Origin: Actinomycetospora chibensis
GTDB lineage: Bacteria; Actinomycetota; Actinomycetes; Mycobacteriales; Pseudonocardiaceae
NCBI RefSeq assembly: GCF_028737215.1
Contig: NZ_JAQZAM010000009.1
Span: 124,001-188,000, forward strand
Reading direction: 5' to 3'
DNA length: 64,000 nt
Of this stretch, positions 1 to 7,934 are shown piece by piece (within the stretch, counting starts at the first letter, position 1; every line of letters begins with the position of its first letter). The translations under genes and the position numbers were made by a program. The notes below the pieces were generated by a model. It searched no databases and had not been told where the DNA came from. It saw nothing but the letters and a program-made list of their open reading frames with translations.

Positions 1-141
1 GAGTTCTTCTACAACTGGGTGCAGATGGGCGACCCGGTCGAGATCGTCGGCTCCAGCCGCCCGCTGACCACCCGCGACGGCGACATCGCCGACTGGACCA
101 TCCCCTGGGAGGAGTACCGCCAGGGGTCGGCGCTGCCGTAG
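1..141 (+). CDS. L,D-transpeptidase, C-terminal end (partial)
   Basis: Only the last 46 codons are present, ending in TAG at 139-141. The visible end (residues FFYNWVQMGDPVEIVGSS, then a DWTIPWEEYR segment) matches the tail of actinobacterial YkuD-type L,D-transpeptidases such as mycobacterial LdtMt2. These make 3-3 peptidoglycan cross-links outside the membrane. The catalytic Cys/His segment lies to the left of the window, so activity cannot be judged. Family assignment rests on the tail alone. Confidence 0.75.
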   Translation, partial: EFFYNWVQMGDPVEIVGSSRPLTTRDGDIADWTIPWEEYRQGSALP

Positions 142-180
142 GCGCCCGGGCTCCGGGTCACCTACGGCTCCGCCCCGAGG

Positions 181-756
181 TCAGAACTCGACCCGCACGA
201 GCCCGAGGACCTCGGCGCGCCAGTCGGCGTAGGCCTTGCCGATGGCCTGGCGCTCGCCGGTCTGCTCGGCCTCGGACTCGCTCCCGCCGGCGCTGAGGAT
301 CTTCGCGGCGATGTCCGTCGCGGACCACTCGGGCCCGGCCGTGCGCACCCGCAGGTGGCTCGGGGCGCGCTCGGCGCGCAGTGCGTGGGCGAGCACCCGC
401 ATCAGCGCGGTCCGCGCCTCCTGGTCGTCGGGCGCGTCGGAGTCGACGTTCGTCTGACCACCCACGAGGAGCACGTTCGCCGACTCCGCCAGCGACGGCA
501 GTACCGTCTCGGCGGCCCGGAACCTGCTGAGCAGACCCTCGGAGAGGAACTGCTCCACGCGGGAGACGAGGCTGCCGCCGTGCCGCGGCGTCATCGCCAC
601 CGGCAGCTGCACGTACCCGTCGAACGTCTTCCCGCTGACCGCCTCGCCGAGGCGGTCCAGGGTGTCGACCACCGTGGTCTCCGCCCCGGCCGCCTCGATG
701 GCCTTCGCCACCTCTGCCAGTCGCTCGCCGCCACCGGTCACCAACACCGTCGTCAT
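181..756 (-). CDS. Rossmann-type (SDR-derived) hypothetical protein
   Basis: A 191-residue protein starting at ATG 754-756. The N-terminus MTTVLVTGGGERL carries a glycine-rich nucleotide-binding turn followed by alternating beta/alpha segments (VDTLDRL, then NVLLVGG), as in short-chain dehydrogenase relatives. No YxxxK active site is visible, so it may bind a nucleotide without being an oxidoreductase. It lies head-to-tail behind the WYL regulator (11-bp gap) and could be cotranscribed with it. The product is not recognised beyond this fold guess. Confidence 0.6.
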   Translation of the reverse strand: MTTVLVTGGGERLAEVAKAIEAAGAETTVVDTLDRLGEAVSGKTFDGYVQLPVAMTPRHGGSLVSRVEQFLSEGLLSRFRAAETVLPSLAESANVLLVGGQTNVDSDAPDDQEARTALMRVLAHALRAERAPSHLRVRTAGPEWSATDIAAKILSAGGSESEAEQTGERQAIGKAYADWRAEVLGLVRVEF

Positions 757-767
757 GGCGTGTGACC

Positions 768-1775
768 CTAATCGGCGCCCAGGACATTTCGCAGGGACGA
801 CTCCGGCACACTTGATCGCGTGTACATCGCCACCACCCGCGCCGCGGCGTCGGCCATCTCCTCGCGCAGCGCCGCCGGCTCGAGCACCTCGACCGCCTCG
901 CCGTAGCCCAGGAGGCCGGCCCGGGCGCCGATGAGCGACCGGAACGGGGCCACGAGGATCTCCCGCCCGCCGGGGTCGACGCCTTCGGTGCGCCACGGGC
1001 CGGCGAGCACGGCCAGGTGGACGCGACGCAGGGTCGGCGCCCACGCCGGATCGACGAGGAGCCGGACCTCGATCTCGGCGGTCGGCGTCTCGAGGCGCTC
1101 GCGCAGCTCGGTCCACACCTCGGCGAGGTCGCGCTCGTCCGGACGCCGCGCGGGCGTCCCGGTGGCGGCCACCGCACGCACCCGGCTGACGCGGTACATC
1201 TTGGGCCGACCACGGTGAGCCGCGACGAGATACCAGGTGCCGGCCTTGCTGACCAGGCCGTACGGGTCGACGGTGCGCCACGTGGCGTGCGCGGCGTCGC
1301 CCGTCGCGTACTGCAGCCGCACCCGCTCGTCGGCGACGAGCGCGGCGTCCAGCGCCGGCAGGGCGGGCAGGGCCTCGGGCGCGCGCCGCCACCCCTGGTG
1401 CTCGACGAGCAGGCGCCGCCGGGCGCGGTCGACCCCGGCGCGACGGGCCTCGGGCAGCGCGGCCAGCAGCTTGCGCGACGCCGATGCCAGTGACGACCCG
1501 AGCGCGCCCCCGTCGGCCGACGACCCGAGCGCCACCAGGGCGCGCAGCTCCTCGTCGGTCATGCCGGTGACGTCGGTGCGGTAGCCCTCGAGCAGGGCGA
1601 CGCCCCCGTTCCGCCCGCGCTCGCAGTAGACGGGCACCCCCGCCGCCGAGAGCGCCTCGACGTCGCGGGACACCGTGCGCCTCGAGACCTCCAGGCGCCG
1701 CGCGATCTCCGGCGCGGGCAGGCGTCCGTGGCTCTGCAGGAGCAGCAGCGTCGCGAGCAGACGGTCCGAGCGCAC
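768..1775 (-). CDS. WYL-domain transcriptional regulator (DeoR-type HTH)
   Basis: 335 residues from the GTG at 1773-1775. An in-frame ATG at 1839-1841 would add 22 residues with a less family-like start. Residues 5-50 form an N-terminal winged helix with recognition helix around SRRTVSRDVEAL. A WYL domain follows, with the defining WYL triplet at 181-183. WYL domains usually sense nucleic-acid or nucleotide ligands and control DNA repair or defence genes. The 5' end faces a DNA glycosylase gene read the other way, so the two probably share a control region. Confidence 0.85.
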   Translation of the reverse strand: MRSDRLLATLLLLQSHGRLPAPEIARRLEVSRRTVSRDVEALSAAGVPVYCERGRNGGVALLEGYRTDVTGMTDEELRALVALGSSADGGALGSSLASASRKLLAALPEARRAGVDRARRRLLVEHQGWRRAPEALPALPALDAALVADERVRLQYATGDAAHATWRTVDPYGLVSKAGTWYLVAAHRGRPKMYRVSRVRAVAATGTPARRPDERDLAEVWTELRERLETPTAEIEVRLLVDPAWAPTLRRVHLAVLAGPWRTEGVDPGGREILVAPFRSLIGARAGLLGYGEAVEVLEPAALREEMADAAARVVAMYTRSSVPESSLRNVLGAD

Positions 1776-1808
1776 GTTCTCGAGAATGCCCGAGAAACAG
1801 GACAGCAG

Positions 1809-2735
1809 GTGGCGTGTATCGCCGAGCAGCATGCTCCTCATGACCGCCGCCACCACCCCCACCGGCGCCACCGCCGCCGCCACACCCTCCGGCCGCTCGG
1901 GCCGTTCGACCTCGAGCGCACCCGCGACTTCGTCGGACGCTGGGACCCGATCACGCGGCACACGCCCGGACCCGACGAGCCGCTGCGCCTCACCGCCCCG
2001 CTCGACGGTGACCAGCGCCCCGTGGCCTTCGCCCTGCGGCAGGCCGGACCGGACGCCGACGTGCACGTCGAGATCGCCGGCGCGGAGGGCCTCGAGGACA
2101 GGGCGCTCGCCCAGATCGCGCGCCTGCTCTCCCTGGACCACGACGCCCGCGACCACCCCGAGGTCGGCCGGCAGGTCCCCGCCGTGGGCGCCCTGATGGA
2201 CGAGCACCGCGGCCTGCGGCCGACGCTCTTCGGCGCGCCCTACGAGGCTGCGGCGTGGGGAGTGATCTCGGCGCGGATCAGCAGGCGCCAGGCCGGCACG
2301 ATCTTCCGGCGGCTCTCGGTCGCGCACGGCGAGGTGCTCTCCGTCGGCGGCGCCGAGGTCGACGCGTTCCCCCGGCCCGAGGCCCTGCGCGCGCTGCAGG
2401 AGTTCCCGGGGCTCCCGCAGGAGAAGGTGCACCGCCTGCACGGGATCGCCGACGCCGCGCTGGCCGGCGACCTCGAGGTCGCGCGACTCCGCGCCCTCGG
2501 CCCGGACGGCGCCCGCGCGGCGCTGCGCCGGCTGCGCGGGATCGGCGAGTTCTGGGCCTCGGGCATCTGGCTGCGCGCGTGCGGCGTCGTCGACGAGTTC
2601 CCCGACGAGCCCCGCTGTCGCGCCGTGCTCGCCCGGATCCACGACCGCCACCCCGACGACCCGCTCGACGACCTGATCGAGCGCCTGCGCCCCTACCGCA
2701 CCTGGACCGCGCTGCTGCTGCGCGTGGCTGCCTGA
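1809..2735 (+). CDS. DNA-3-methyladenine glycosylase II-like (AlkA family)
   Basis: The core from about position 1890 on has the AlkA N-terminal motif LRPLGPFDLERT, then a helix-hairpin-helix (LRGIGEFWASGIWLRA) followed by VVDEFPDEP, where AlkA places its catalytic Asp. The family excises alkylated bases to start base-excision repair. The start is unsettled: GTG 1809 keeps the frame open. The natural-looking ATG at 1840 is in another frame, so a small frameshift near 1880 or a non-ATG start is possible. It is divergent from, and close to or overlapping, the WYL regulator, a likely regulatory partner. Confidence 0.75.
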   Translation: MACIAEQHAPHDRRHHPHRRHRRRHTLRPLGPFDLERTRDFVGRWDPITRHTPGPDEPLRLTAPLDGDQRPVAFALRQAGPDADVHVEIAGAEGLEDRALAQIARLLSLDHDARDHPEVGRQVPAVGALMDEHRGLRPTLFGAPYEAAAWGVISARISRRQAGTIFRRLSVAHGEVLSVGGAEVDAFPRPEALRALQEFPGLPQEKVHRLHGIADAALAGDLEVARLRALGPDGARAALRRLRGIGEFWASGIWLRACGVVDEFPDEPRCRAVLARIHDRHPDDPLDDLIERLRPYRTWTALLLRVAA

Positions 2736-2759
2736 GCCCACCACCAGAAGGAGATCGAC

Positions 2760-3377
2760 ATGTCTGCTCCCGACCCCCGCCCCCTGCTCACCCGCGCGCT
2801 CGACCAGGTCGGTGAGCTGGTCGCCGGCACGACGCCCGACGCCCTCGACCGCCCCACCCCGTGCGACGACTGGGACGTCCGCACCCTGCTCGACCACCTC
2901 GTCGGCGTGCACCGCCGCATCGCCCACGTCGGAGCCGGGGGCCTGTTCTCCGAGGTCGACTCCATGCCCGAGGTCGCCGCGGGCCGCCACCTCGCCGAGC
3001 TGACCGCCGCGCGCGCCGACGTCGACGCGTCGTGGGGTCTCGACGGCTCCGACGCCGCCGTGCTCGACCGCGTCCTCACGGTCCCCTGGGGCACGATGCC
3101 GGGCCGGTTCGTCGGGTTCGGCTACGTCCAGGAGCTCACCGTCCACGCGTGGGACCTCGCGGCGGCCACGGGTCGCACCGGAGGGCTCGACGAGGGCCTC
3201 GCCTCCGCGATCGAGGACACCGCGCGCCGGGTGCTGCCGGCCGAACCCCGCGGCGGGCCCGTCCCGTTCGGGCCGCCCGTCGCGGTCGCCGACGATGCCG
3301 GACCGACCCTCCGGTTGATCGCATGGCTGGGTCGCGACCCGGCATTCGCGACGAACGGGACCACCGCCGGGCGGTAG
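2760..3377 (+). CDS. TIGR03086 family metal-binding protein (DinB-like)
   Basis: 205 residues from ATG 2760, with a strong AGAAGGAGA ribosome site 7 bp upstream. The N-terminal four-helix pattern with TPCDDWDVRTLLDHL, and the later VQELTVHAWDLAAATG, is the signature of actinobacterial TIGR03086 proteins. These are relatives of mycothiol-dependent maleylpyruvate isomerase and DinB. His residues at the ends of helices (DHL, VHAWD) would bind a divalent metal. The substrate is unknown. It follows the AlkA-like gene by 24 bp and may share its transcript. Confidence 0.8.
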   Translation: MSAPDPRPLLTRALDQVGELVAGTTPDALDRPTPCDDWDVRTLLDHLVGVHRRIAHVGAGGLFSEVDSMPEVAAGRHLAELTAARADVDASWGLDGSDAAVLDRVLTVPWGTMPGRFVGFGYVQELTVHAWDLAAATGRTGGLDEGLASAIEDTARRVLPAEPRGGPVPFGPPVAVADDAGPTLRLIAWLGRDPAFATNGTTAGR

Positions 3378-3518
3378 GCGTCGGCCGGGGTGGGCGTCCT
3401 CGGGTGCCGGAGGGCGCGCGACGGGCGCGCTCCATCCGTTCCGGGCACGTACGATCGGGGCGGGTGCGGCGGACGGGGCCAGGGGGGCCATCGCCCGGCG
3501 GATGCGCCCGAGGACCGG

Positions 3519-4043
3519 ATGACGAGGTGGGCCGTGACCAGGTCGGCGCGCGCGAACGGCGGCCAGGGCGGTCCCCGGGGCCGGGTCCGGATGAGCCCAC
3601 CCCCGGACCTCGTGGCCGCCCCCGGGTACGGCGCGCGGCGCCTCTACCAGGCCTATCTCGCGGCCTGGAACCGTCACGTCGACGCCGTGCTCACCGGCCC
3701 GCAGTTCGCCGTGCTCTCGGCGATCCGGGCCCACCCCGACGCCGACCAGACCGCCCTGGCCGGCGCGGTCGCCCTCGACACCTCGACGATGGCCGACGTC
3801 TGCCGCCGCATGGAGCGCCGCGGGCTCATCACGCGCACCGCCGCGCCGCACGACGCGCGGGCGAAGGTCCTGACCCTCACCGAGGACGGCGCCGCGGCCC
3901 TCACCGAGACCAACCGCCGCGCCCGCGCCCTCGACGAAGCGCTGCTCGACGGCTGCCCTCCCGAGCAGCGTCCACAGCTCGCGTCCCTGCTCAACGACCT
4001 CGGGCAGCAGTGGGAGCGCGTCGCCGAGCGCGACACCCTCTGA
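3519..4043 (+). CDS. nicR: MarR-family repressor, NicR-like
   Basis: 174 residues if the ATG at 3519 is used (GAGGA 5 bp upstream). ATG 3591 is an alternative. A winged helix (LTGPQFAVLSAIRAH, DTSTMADVCRRMERRGLI) and the basic wing with D-AR-K-L are typical of MarR. It sits immediately before the nicotinate genes and reads the same way. In Pseudomonas putida the nic genes are repressed by the MarR protein NicR, released by 6-hydroxynicotinate, so the same role is inferred here. The shared 31-bp elements at 4144 and 14976 are its probable operators. Direct evidence of binding is lacking. Confidence 0.75.
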   Translation: MTRWAVTRSARANGGQGGPRGRVRMSPPPDLVAAPGYGARRLYQAYLAAWNRHVDAVLTGPQFAVLSAIRAHPDADQTALAGAVALDTSTMADVCRRMERRGLITRTAAPHDARAKVLTLTEDGAAALTETNRRARALDEALLDGCPPEQRPQLASLLNDLGQQWERVAERDTL

Positions 4044-4143
4044 GGGGTCCGCGCAGAGCAAGACCCCGGGCTCGCGGGACGGAACCGGCTCCTCCCGCCG
4101 GCCCCCGACTCCGTGACGGGTTCGTTTCGAGATGCTCCAGGTA

Positions 4144-4174
4144 TTGCGTCCTCGGATAGTACGTGCTCGGATTG
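4144..4174 (+). promoter_or_regulatory. Putative NicR operator upstream of nicC
   Basis: A 31-bp element ending 41 bp before the nicC start. Its core is CTCGGATAGTACGTGCTCGG. It contains two direct copies of an 11-bp unit (CGTcCTCGGAT and CGTGCTCGGAT) 15 bp apart. The same 31 bp, with a single difference, lies upstream of nicX on the opposite strand (14976-15006). No other copy was noticed. Two near-identical copies in front of exactly the two divergent pathway operons point to a common regulator. Confidence 0.75.
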
Positions 4175-4215
4175 AACTCGAGCGAACGTGAAGTGCGACA
4201 CCGGGAGGCGGCCAG

Positions 4216-5484
4216 ATGGCGAGCCAGTCGTTCGAGGTCACCATCGTCGGCGGAGGTCTGGGCGGGCTCTGCGCGGCGCTGTCCCTGCGCCAGCGCGGCC
4301 TGCGGGTCACGGTCGTGGAGGCCGCGCCGGAGCTGGGCGAGATCGGCGCCGGCATCCAGACCGCGCCCAACGCGAGCCGCATCCTGATCGGGCTGGGGCT
4401 GCGCGCCCAGCTCGAGGCGATCCGGACCCAGCCCGAGGACCAGGTCCGCCGGCGCTGGGCGGACGGCAGCATCATCGCCCAGCTGCCCCTGGGCCAGCGG
4501 GTCATCGACCAGTACGGCGCCCCGTACTGGCACTACCACCGCGCCGACCTGCACCGCGTGCTGCTCGACGCCTGCGCCGACCCCGAGCTCCCGGGTCCGA
4601 CGGTCGTCCTCGCCACCGGCGCGAAGGTCGTCGAGCTGGACCGCTCCGACCCGGCGCGGCCGGTCGCGGTCGCCGAGGACGGCCGCCGCTTCGCCGGCGA
4701 CGTGCTCGTCGGCGCCGACGGCATCCGGTCGGCGGTGCGCGACCTCGCCGGGTTCGACGACTCACTCGTGTTCTCCGGCGAGATGGCCTACCGCGCCCTG
4801 ATCCCCGGCGACCTGATCGCCGCCGACCCGGCCACCCGCTTCCTCGTCGACCGCTACCACTCCACGATCTGGTACGGGCCCGACAAGCACCTCGTGCACT
4901 ACATCATCCGCGGCGGGCAGTACCTCAACGTCGTCGCGATCGTGCCGTGCACCGACACCATCGAGCGCGACTGGAGCGGCCCGGCGACCCCCGAGCAGCT
5001 CGCGGCCGACTTCGCCGACTGGGACGACCGCGTCCCGGCGATGCTGTCGAAGGCCAAGCCCGAGGACGTCTCGGTGTGGGCGATGTACCGGCGGCGCCGC
5101 GACCCGGTGTGGGTCGACGGGCGGGTGGCACTGCTCGGGGACGCCTGCCACGCCATGCTCCCCTACCAGGCCCAGGGCGCGTCCCAGTCGATGGAGGACG
5201 CCGCCGTGCTGGCCGAGGAGCTCGGCCGGGTGACCCGCGACGGCATCGACGCCGCGCTCGTGCGCTACGTCGACCGTCGCGCCAAGCACGCCGGGATGGT
5301 GCAGGACGCCTCGCTGCAGAACATGGCCTTCTACCACCTGCCCGACGGCCCCGAGCAGCGCGAGCGCGACGAGAAGCTGCGCCGCTTCGACGGCGAGTCG
5401 GACCTGTCGTACGACTGGCTGTGGAACGGCAGCCCGTTGCACGACCCCGACACCGAGTCCATCCACTACCAGTTCGCCCGCTGA
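4216..5484 (+). CDS. nicC: 6-hydroxynicotinate 3-monooxygenase (FAD-dependent)
   Basis: 422 residues from ATG 4216, with GGGAGG upstream. This is a class A flavoprotein hydroxylase. The FAD dinucleotide motif GGGLGG is at residues 12-17, the DG motif (VLVGADGIRSAVR) at 164-176 and the GD motif (GDACHAMLP) at 308-316. The salicylate-hydroxylase-like family includes NicC, which decarboxylatively hydroxylates 6-hydroxynicotinate to 2,5-dihydroxypyridine with NADH and O2. The enzyme name comes from its place in a full nicotinate cluster. By sequence alone it could act on another aromatic acid. First gene behind the shared operator. Confidence 0.82.
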   Translation: MASQSFEVTIVGGGLGGLCAALSLRQRGLRVTVVEAAPELGEIGAGIQTAPNASRILIGLGLRAQLEAIRTQPEDQVRRRWADGSIIAQLPLGQRVIDQYGAPYWHYHRADLHRVLLDACADPELPGPTVVLATGAKVVELDRSDPARPVAVAEDGRRFAGDVLVGADGIRSAVRDLAGFDDSLVFSGEMAYRALIPGDLIAADPATRFLVDRYHSTIWYGPDKHLVHYIIRGGQYLNVVAIVPCTDTIERDWSGPATPEQLAADFADWDDRVPAMLSKAKPEDVSVWAMYRRRRDPVWVDGRVALLGDACHAMLPYQAQGASQSMEDAAVLAEELGRVTRDGIDAALVRYVDRRAKHAGMVQDASLQNMAFYHLPDGPEQRERDEKLRRFDGESDLSYDWLWNGSPLHDPDTESIHYQFAR

Positions 5485-5528
5485 CGCGCGGACCGATCAG
5501 CACACCACCCGCGACGGGAGCGACCGCA

Positions 5529-6926
5529 ATGCGCACCGGAGACCAGATCGTCCAGGACCTGCCCTGGCGCTGGGGAGTCCAAGGAAAGATCTTCCTCATC
5601 GGCGGCCTCGGCTACATGTTCGACGCCTGGGACGTCGCCCTCAACGGGTTCCTCACCCCGCTCGTCGGCACCGAGTTCGGCCTCACGGCGGGCCAGAAGG
5701 GCCTGGTCGCAACGGCGAACCTCATCGGCATGGCCGTCGGCGCCGTCGCCTGGGGCACGGTGGCCGACCGCATCGGGCGCAAGAAGGCCTTCAGCATCAC
5801 GCTGCTGATCTTCGCGCTGTTCTCGGTGCTCGGGGCACTCTCGCCGAACATCGAGCTGTTCCTGGCGCTGCGCTTCCTCGCCGGCGTCGGGCTCGGTGGC
5901 TGTATCCCGGTGGACTACGCGATCGTCAGCGAGTTCTCGCCGCGGAAGAGCCGGGGGCGCGTGCTGTCGGCGATGGACGGCTGGTGGCCGATCGGCGCCA
6001 CCCTGGCCGGCGTCTCGGCCACGCTGCTGGTGCCGGTCACCGGCAACTGGCGCTGGATGCTCGTGCTGATGATCCTGCCCGCGCTCCTGCTGTTCTGGGT
6101 CCGGCGCGGGGTGCCGGAGTCGCCGATCTACCTCTCGCGCATGGGGCGCGAGGCCGAAGCCCGCCGCGTGATCGACGACCTCGTCGCCCGCACCGGCAGC
6201 ACCCCCGAGCCGTACGTCATCCCGGCCGCCGTCGCCGAGGACAAGCGGGGCGGCGCCTGGGCCGCCGCCGTCGACCAGCTGCGCCGCGTCTGGGCGTTCA
6301 ACCCGAAGATCACGGGCGTCGCGTGGTCGCTGTTCATCGCCGTCATGCTCGTCTACTACGCCGCCCTGAGCTGGATGCCCTCGATCCTCAAGGCCCAGGG
6401 CTTCGGCGAGATCGCCGCGTTCGCCTCGACGACGTTGATGAACGCACTGGGCATCGTCGGTGTCGCGATCTCCGTGCTCGTCGTCGACCGCTACGGACGC
6501 AAGCGCGTCATCGCGATCGCCGGCCCCGTGGCCTCCGCGACCCTGGTCCTGTTCTCCCTGCTGCTCGGCACGCCGACGCTCGCCGTCGTCGCGATCGGCG
6601 CGTTCGGGATGTTCGCACTGATCGTCATCCCGGTCATGTACGCCTACGTCTCCGAGCTCTACCCGACCGAGCTGCGCGCCTCGGGCTTCGGCTGGGCGTC
6701 GTCCTCGAGCCGCGCCATCACGGGCTTCGCCCCGCTGCTCTTCGGCAGCGTGCTCTGGCCGGTGCTCGGCCTGCCGCTGACGTTCACGCTGCTCGGCGTG
6801 CTCGTCGTGGCCGCGGTGGTCTTCATGTGGGTCGCGGCGCCCGAGACCGCGGGCCGCGAGCTGGACCGGATCACGACCGACGTGCCGGACGAGCCCGCCG
6901 CCGACCAGGAGCCCACCCGCGCCTGA
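5529..6926 (+). CDS. MFS transporter, nicotinate importer (NicT-like)
   Basis: 465 residues from ATG 5529, 44 bp behind nicC. Twelve hydrophobic segments are arranged as in aromatic acid:H+ symporters. DAWDVALNGFLTPL lies in helix 1. The loop 2-3 signature GTVADRIGRKKAF is followed by its weaker repeat VVDRYGRKRV in the second half. It would bring nicotinate or 6-hydroxynicotinate across the cytoplasmic membrane. The substrate is inferred from the neighbours. A large perfect hairpin follows the stop (6943-6989). Confidence 0.8.
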   Translation: MRTGDQIVQDLPWRWGVQGKIFLIGGLGYMFDAWDVALNGFLTPLVGTEFGLTAGQKGLVATANLIGMAVGAVAWGTVADRIGRKKAFSITLLIFALFSVLGALSPNIELFLALRFLAGVGLGGCIPVDYAIVSEFSPRKSRGRVLSAMDGWWPIGATLAGVSATLLVPVTGNWRWMLVLMILPALLLFWVRRGVPESPIYLSRMGREAEARRVIDDLVARTGSTPEPYVIPAAVAEDKRGGAWAAAVDQLRRVWAFNPKITGVAWSLFIAVMLVYYAALSWMPSILKAQGFGEIAAFASTTLMNALGIVGVAISVLVVDRYGRKRVIAIAGPVASATLVLFSLLLGTPTLAVVAIGAFGMFALIVIPVMYAYVSELYPTELRASGFGWASSSSRAITGFAPLLFGSVLWPVLGLPLTFTLLGVLVVAAVVFMWVAAPETAGRELDRITTDVPDEPAADQEPTRA

Positions 6927-6942
6927 GCGCACCCCGTTCCGC

Positions 6943-6989
6943 GCGAAGGGCACCATCGGCCGACAAGAGCGGCCGATGGTGCCCTTCGC
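6943..6989. terminator. 20-bp perfect hairpin after nicT-like gene
   Basis: Left arm 6943-6962 and right arm 6970-6989 are perfect reverse complements of 20 bp around the 7-base loop ACAAGAG. No U-tract follows, as is usual for high-GC terminators. It lies 16 bp past the transporter stop and about 70 bp before the dehydrogenase operon, so it probably ends or attenuates the nicC-nicT transcript. Confidence 0.7.
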
Positions 6990-7058
6990 CAGAACGTCAC
7001 CCCGCACCCGACCAGCCCGTACCCGGACCAGCCCGCACCCGCACAGGAGGCCCGCGAC

Positions 7059-7934
7059 GTGAAGCCCGCCGCGTTCACCTACCACCGCGCGCACGACGTC
7101 ACCGACGCCGTCGGGCTGCTCTCCGACCTCGCCGCGGCGGGCGAGGACCCGAAGCTGATCGCCGGCGGACAGAGCCTCATGCCGATGATGAACTTCCGGC
7201 TCGCGCGCCCGTCGGCGCTGGTCGACCTCGGCCCGCTGCGCCGGCTGCCGTCGATGACCGCGCTCGACGCGGACGCTGGGACCCTGACCGTCGGCGCGCT
7301 CGTCACCCACCACGCCGTGGAGACCGCGACGCTCCCGGACGGCTTCGCGGTGCTCGCACGGGCCATGCGCTGGGTCGGGCACCTGCCGATCCGCAGCCGC
7401 GGCACGGTCGCCGGCAGCCTCGTGCACGGCGACGCCACCGCCGAGTGGTGCCTGCTCGCCCTGCTGCTCGACGCGGTGGTCGTCACCGAGGGCCCGTCGG
7501 GCCGGCGCGAGATCCCCGCGGACGAGCTCTTCCACGGCTTCTACGCGACGGCGGTCGAGCCCGACGAGGTCGTCGTCGAGGTGCGGTTCACCCGGCCCGC
7601 CCCGCACGCCGCGCTCAGCGAGTTCGCGCGTCGGCACGGGGACTTCGCGATCGTCGACGCGGCGGTCGCGCTGGACGTCTCCGGCGACCGGGTCGCCGGC
7701 GGGCGCGTCGTCCTCGGCGGCGTGGCGCCCGCCCCGGTGCGGGTGCCGGAGGCCGAGGCGGTCCTCGCGGCCGGCGGCGCGCCGGGCCCGGAGCTGTTCG
7801 CCGCGGTCGCCGACGCCGCGGCCGCCGCGATCGACCCGCCCGACGACCCGCAGGTCACCTCCGCCTACCGCCGCCGGCTCACCCGCACGCTCGTTGCCGA
7901 CGCCTGCGCCCAGGCCGCGGGAGGCCCCCGATGA
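7059..7934 (+). CDS. Molybdenum hydroxylase FAD subunit (CoxM/NdhF-like), nicotinate dehydrogenase
   Basis: 291 residues from GTG 7059, with AGGAGG about 8 bp upstream. The FAD-binding PCMH-type motif AGGQSLMPMMNFRLARP and the second FAD signature around RSRGTVAGSLVHGDATAEW identify the medium subunit of a xanthine-dehydrogenase/CO-dehydrogenase-type enzyme. It would pass electrons from the iron-sulphur subunit through FAD to an acceptor. First gene of an operon whose members overlap by 4 bp. The role in nicotinate hydroxylation is inferred from context. Confidence 0.85.
   Translation: MKPAAFTYHRAHDVTDAVGLLSDLAAAGEDPKLIAGGQSLMPMMNFRLARPSALVDLGPLRRLPSMTALDADAGTLTVGALVTHHAVETATLPDGFAVLARAMRWVGHLPIRSRGTVAGSLVHGDATAEWCLLALLLDAVVVTEGPSGRREIPADELFHGFYATAVEPDEVVVEVRFTRPAPHAALSEFARRHGDFAIVDAAVALDVSGDRVAGGRVVLGGVAPAPVRVPEAEAVLAAGGAPGPELFAAVADAAAAAIDPPDDPQVTSAYRRRLTRTLVADACAQAAGGPR

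Noticed and set aside
768-4505. Very long open frame on the minus strand across several genes
   Set aside because: Beyond the WYL regulator it only mirrors the plus-strand genes in GC-rich DNA, with no recognisable motifs and no start signal.
5466-7637. Long minus-strand open frame opposite the MFS and FAD-subunit genes
   Set aside because: Its product is His/Arg/Gly-rich without motifs and fully covered by well-supported genes on the other strand.
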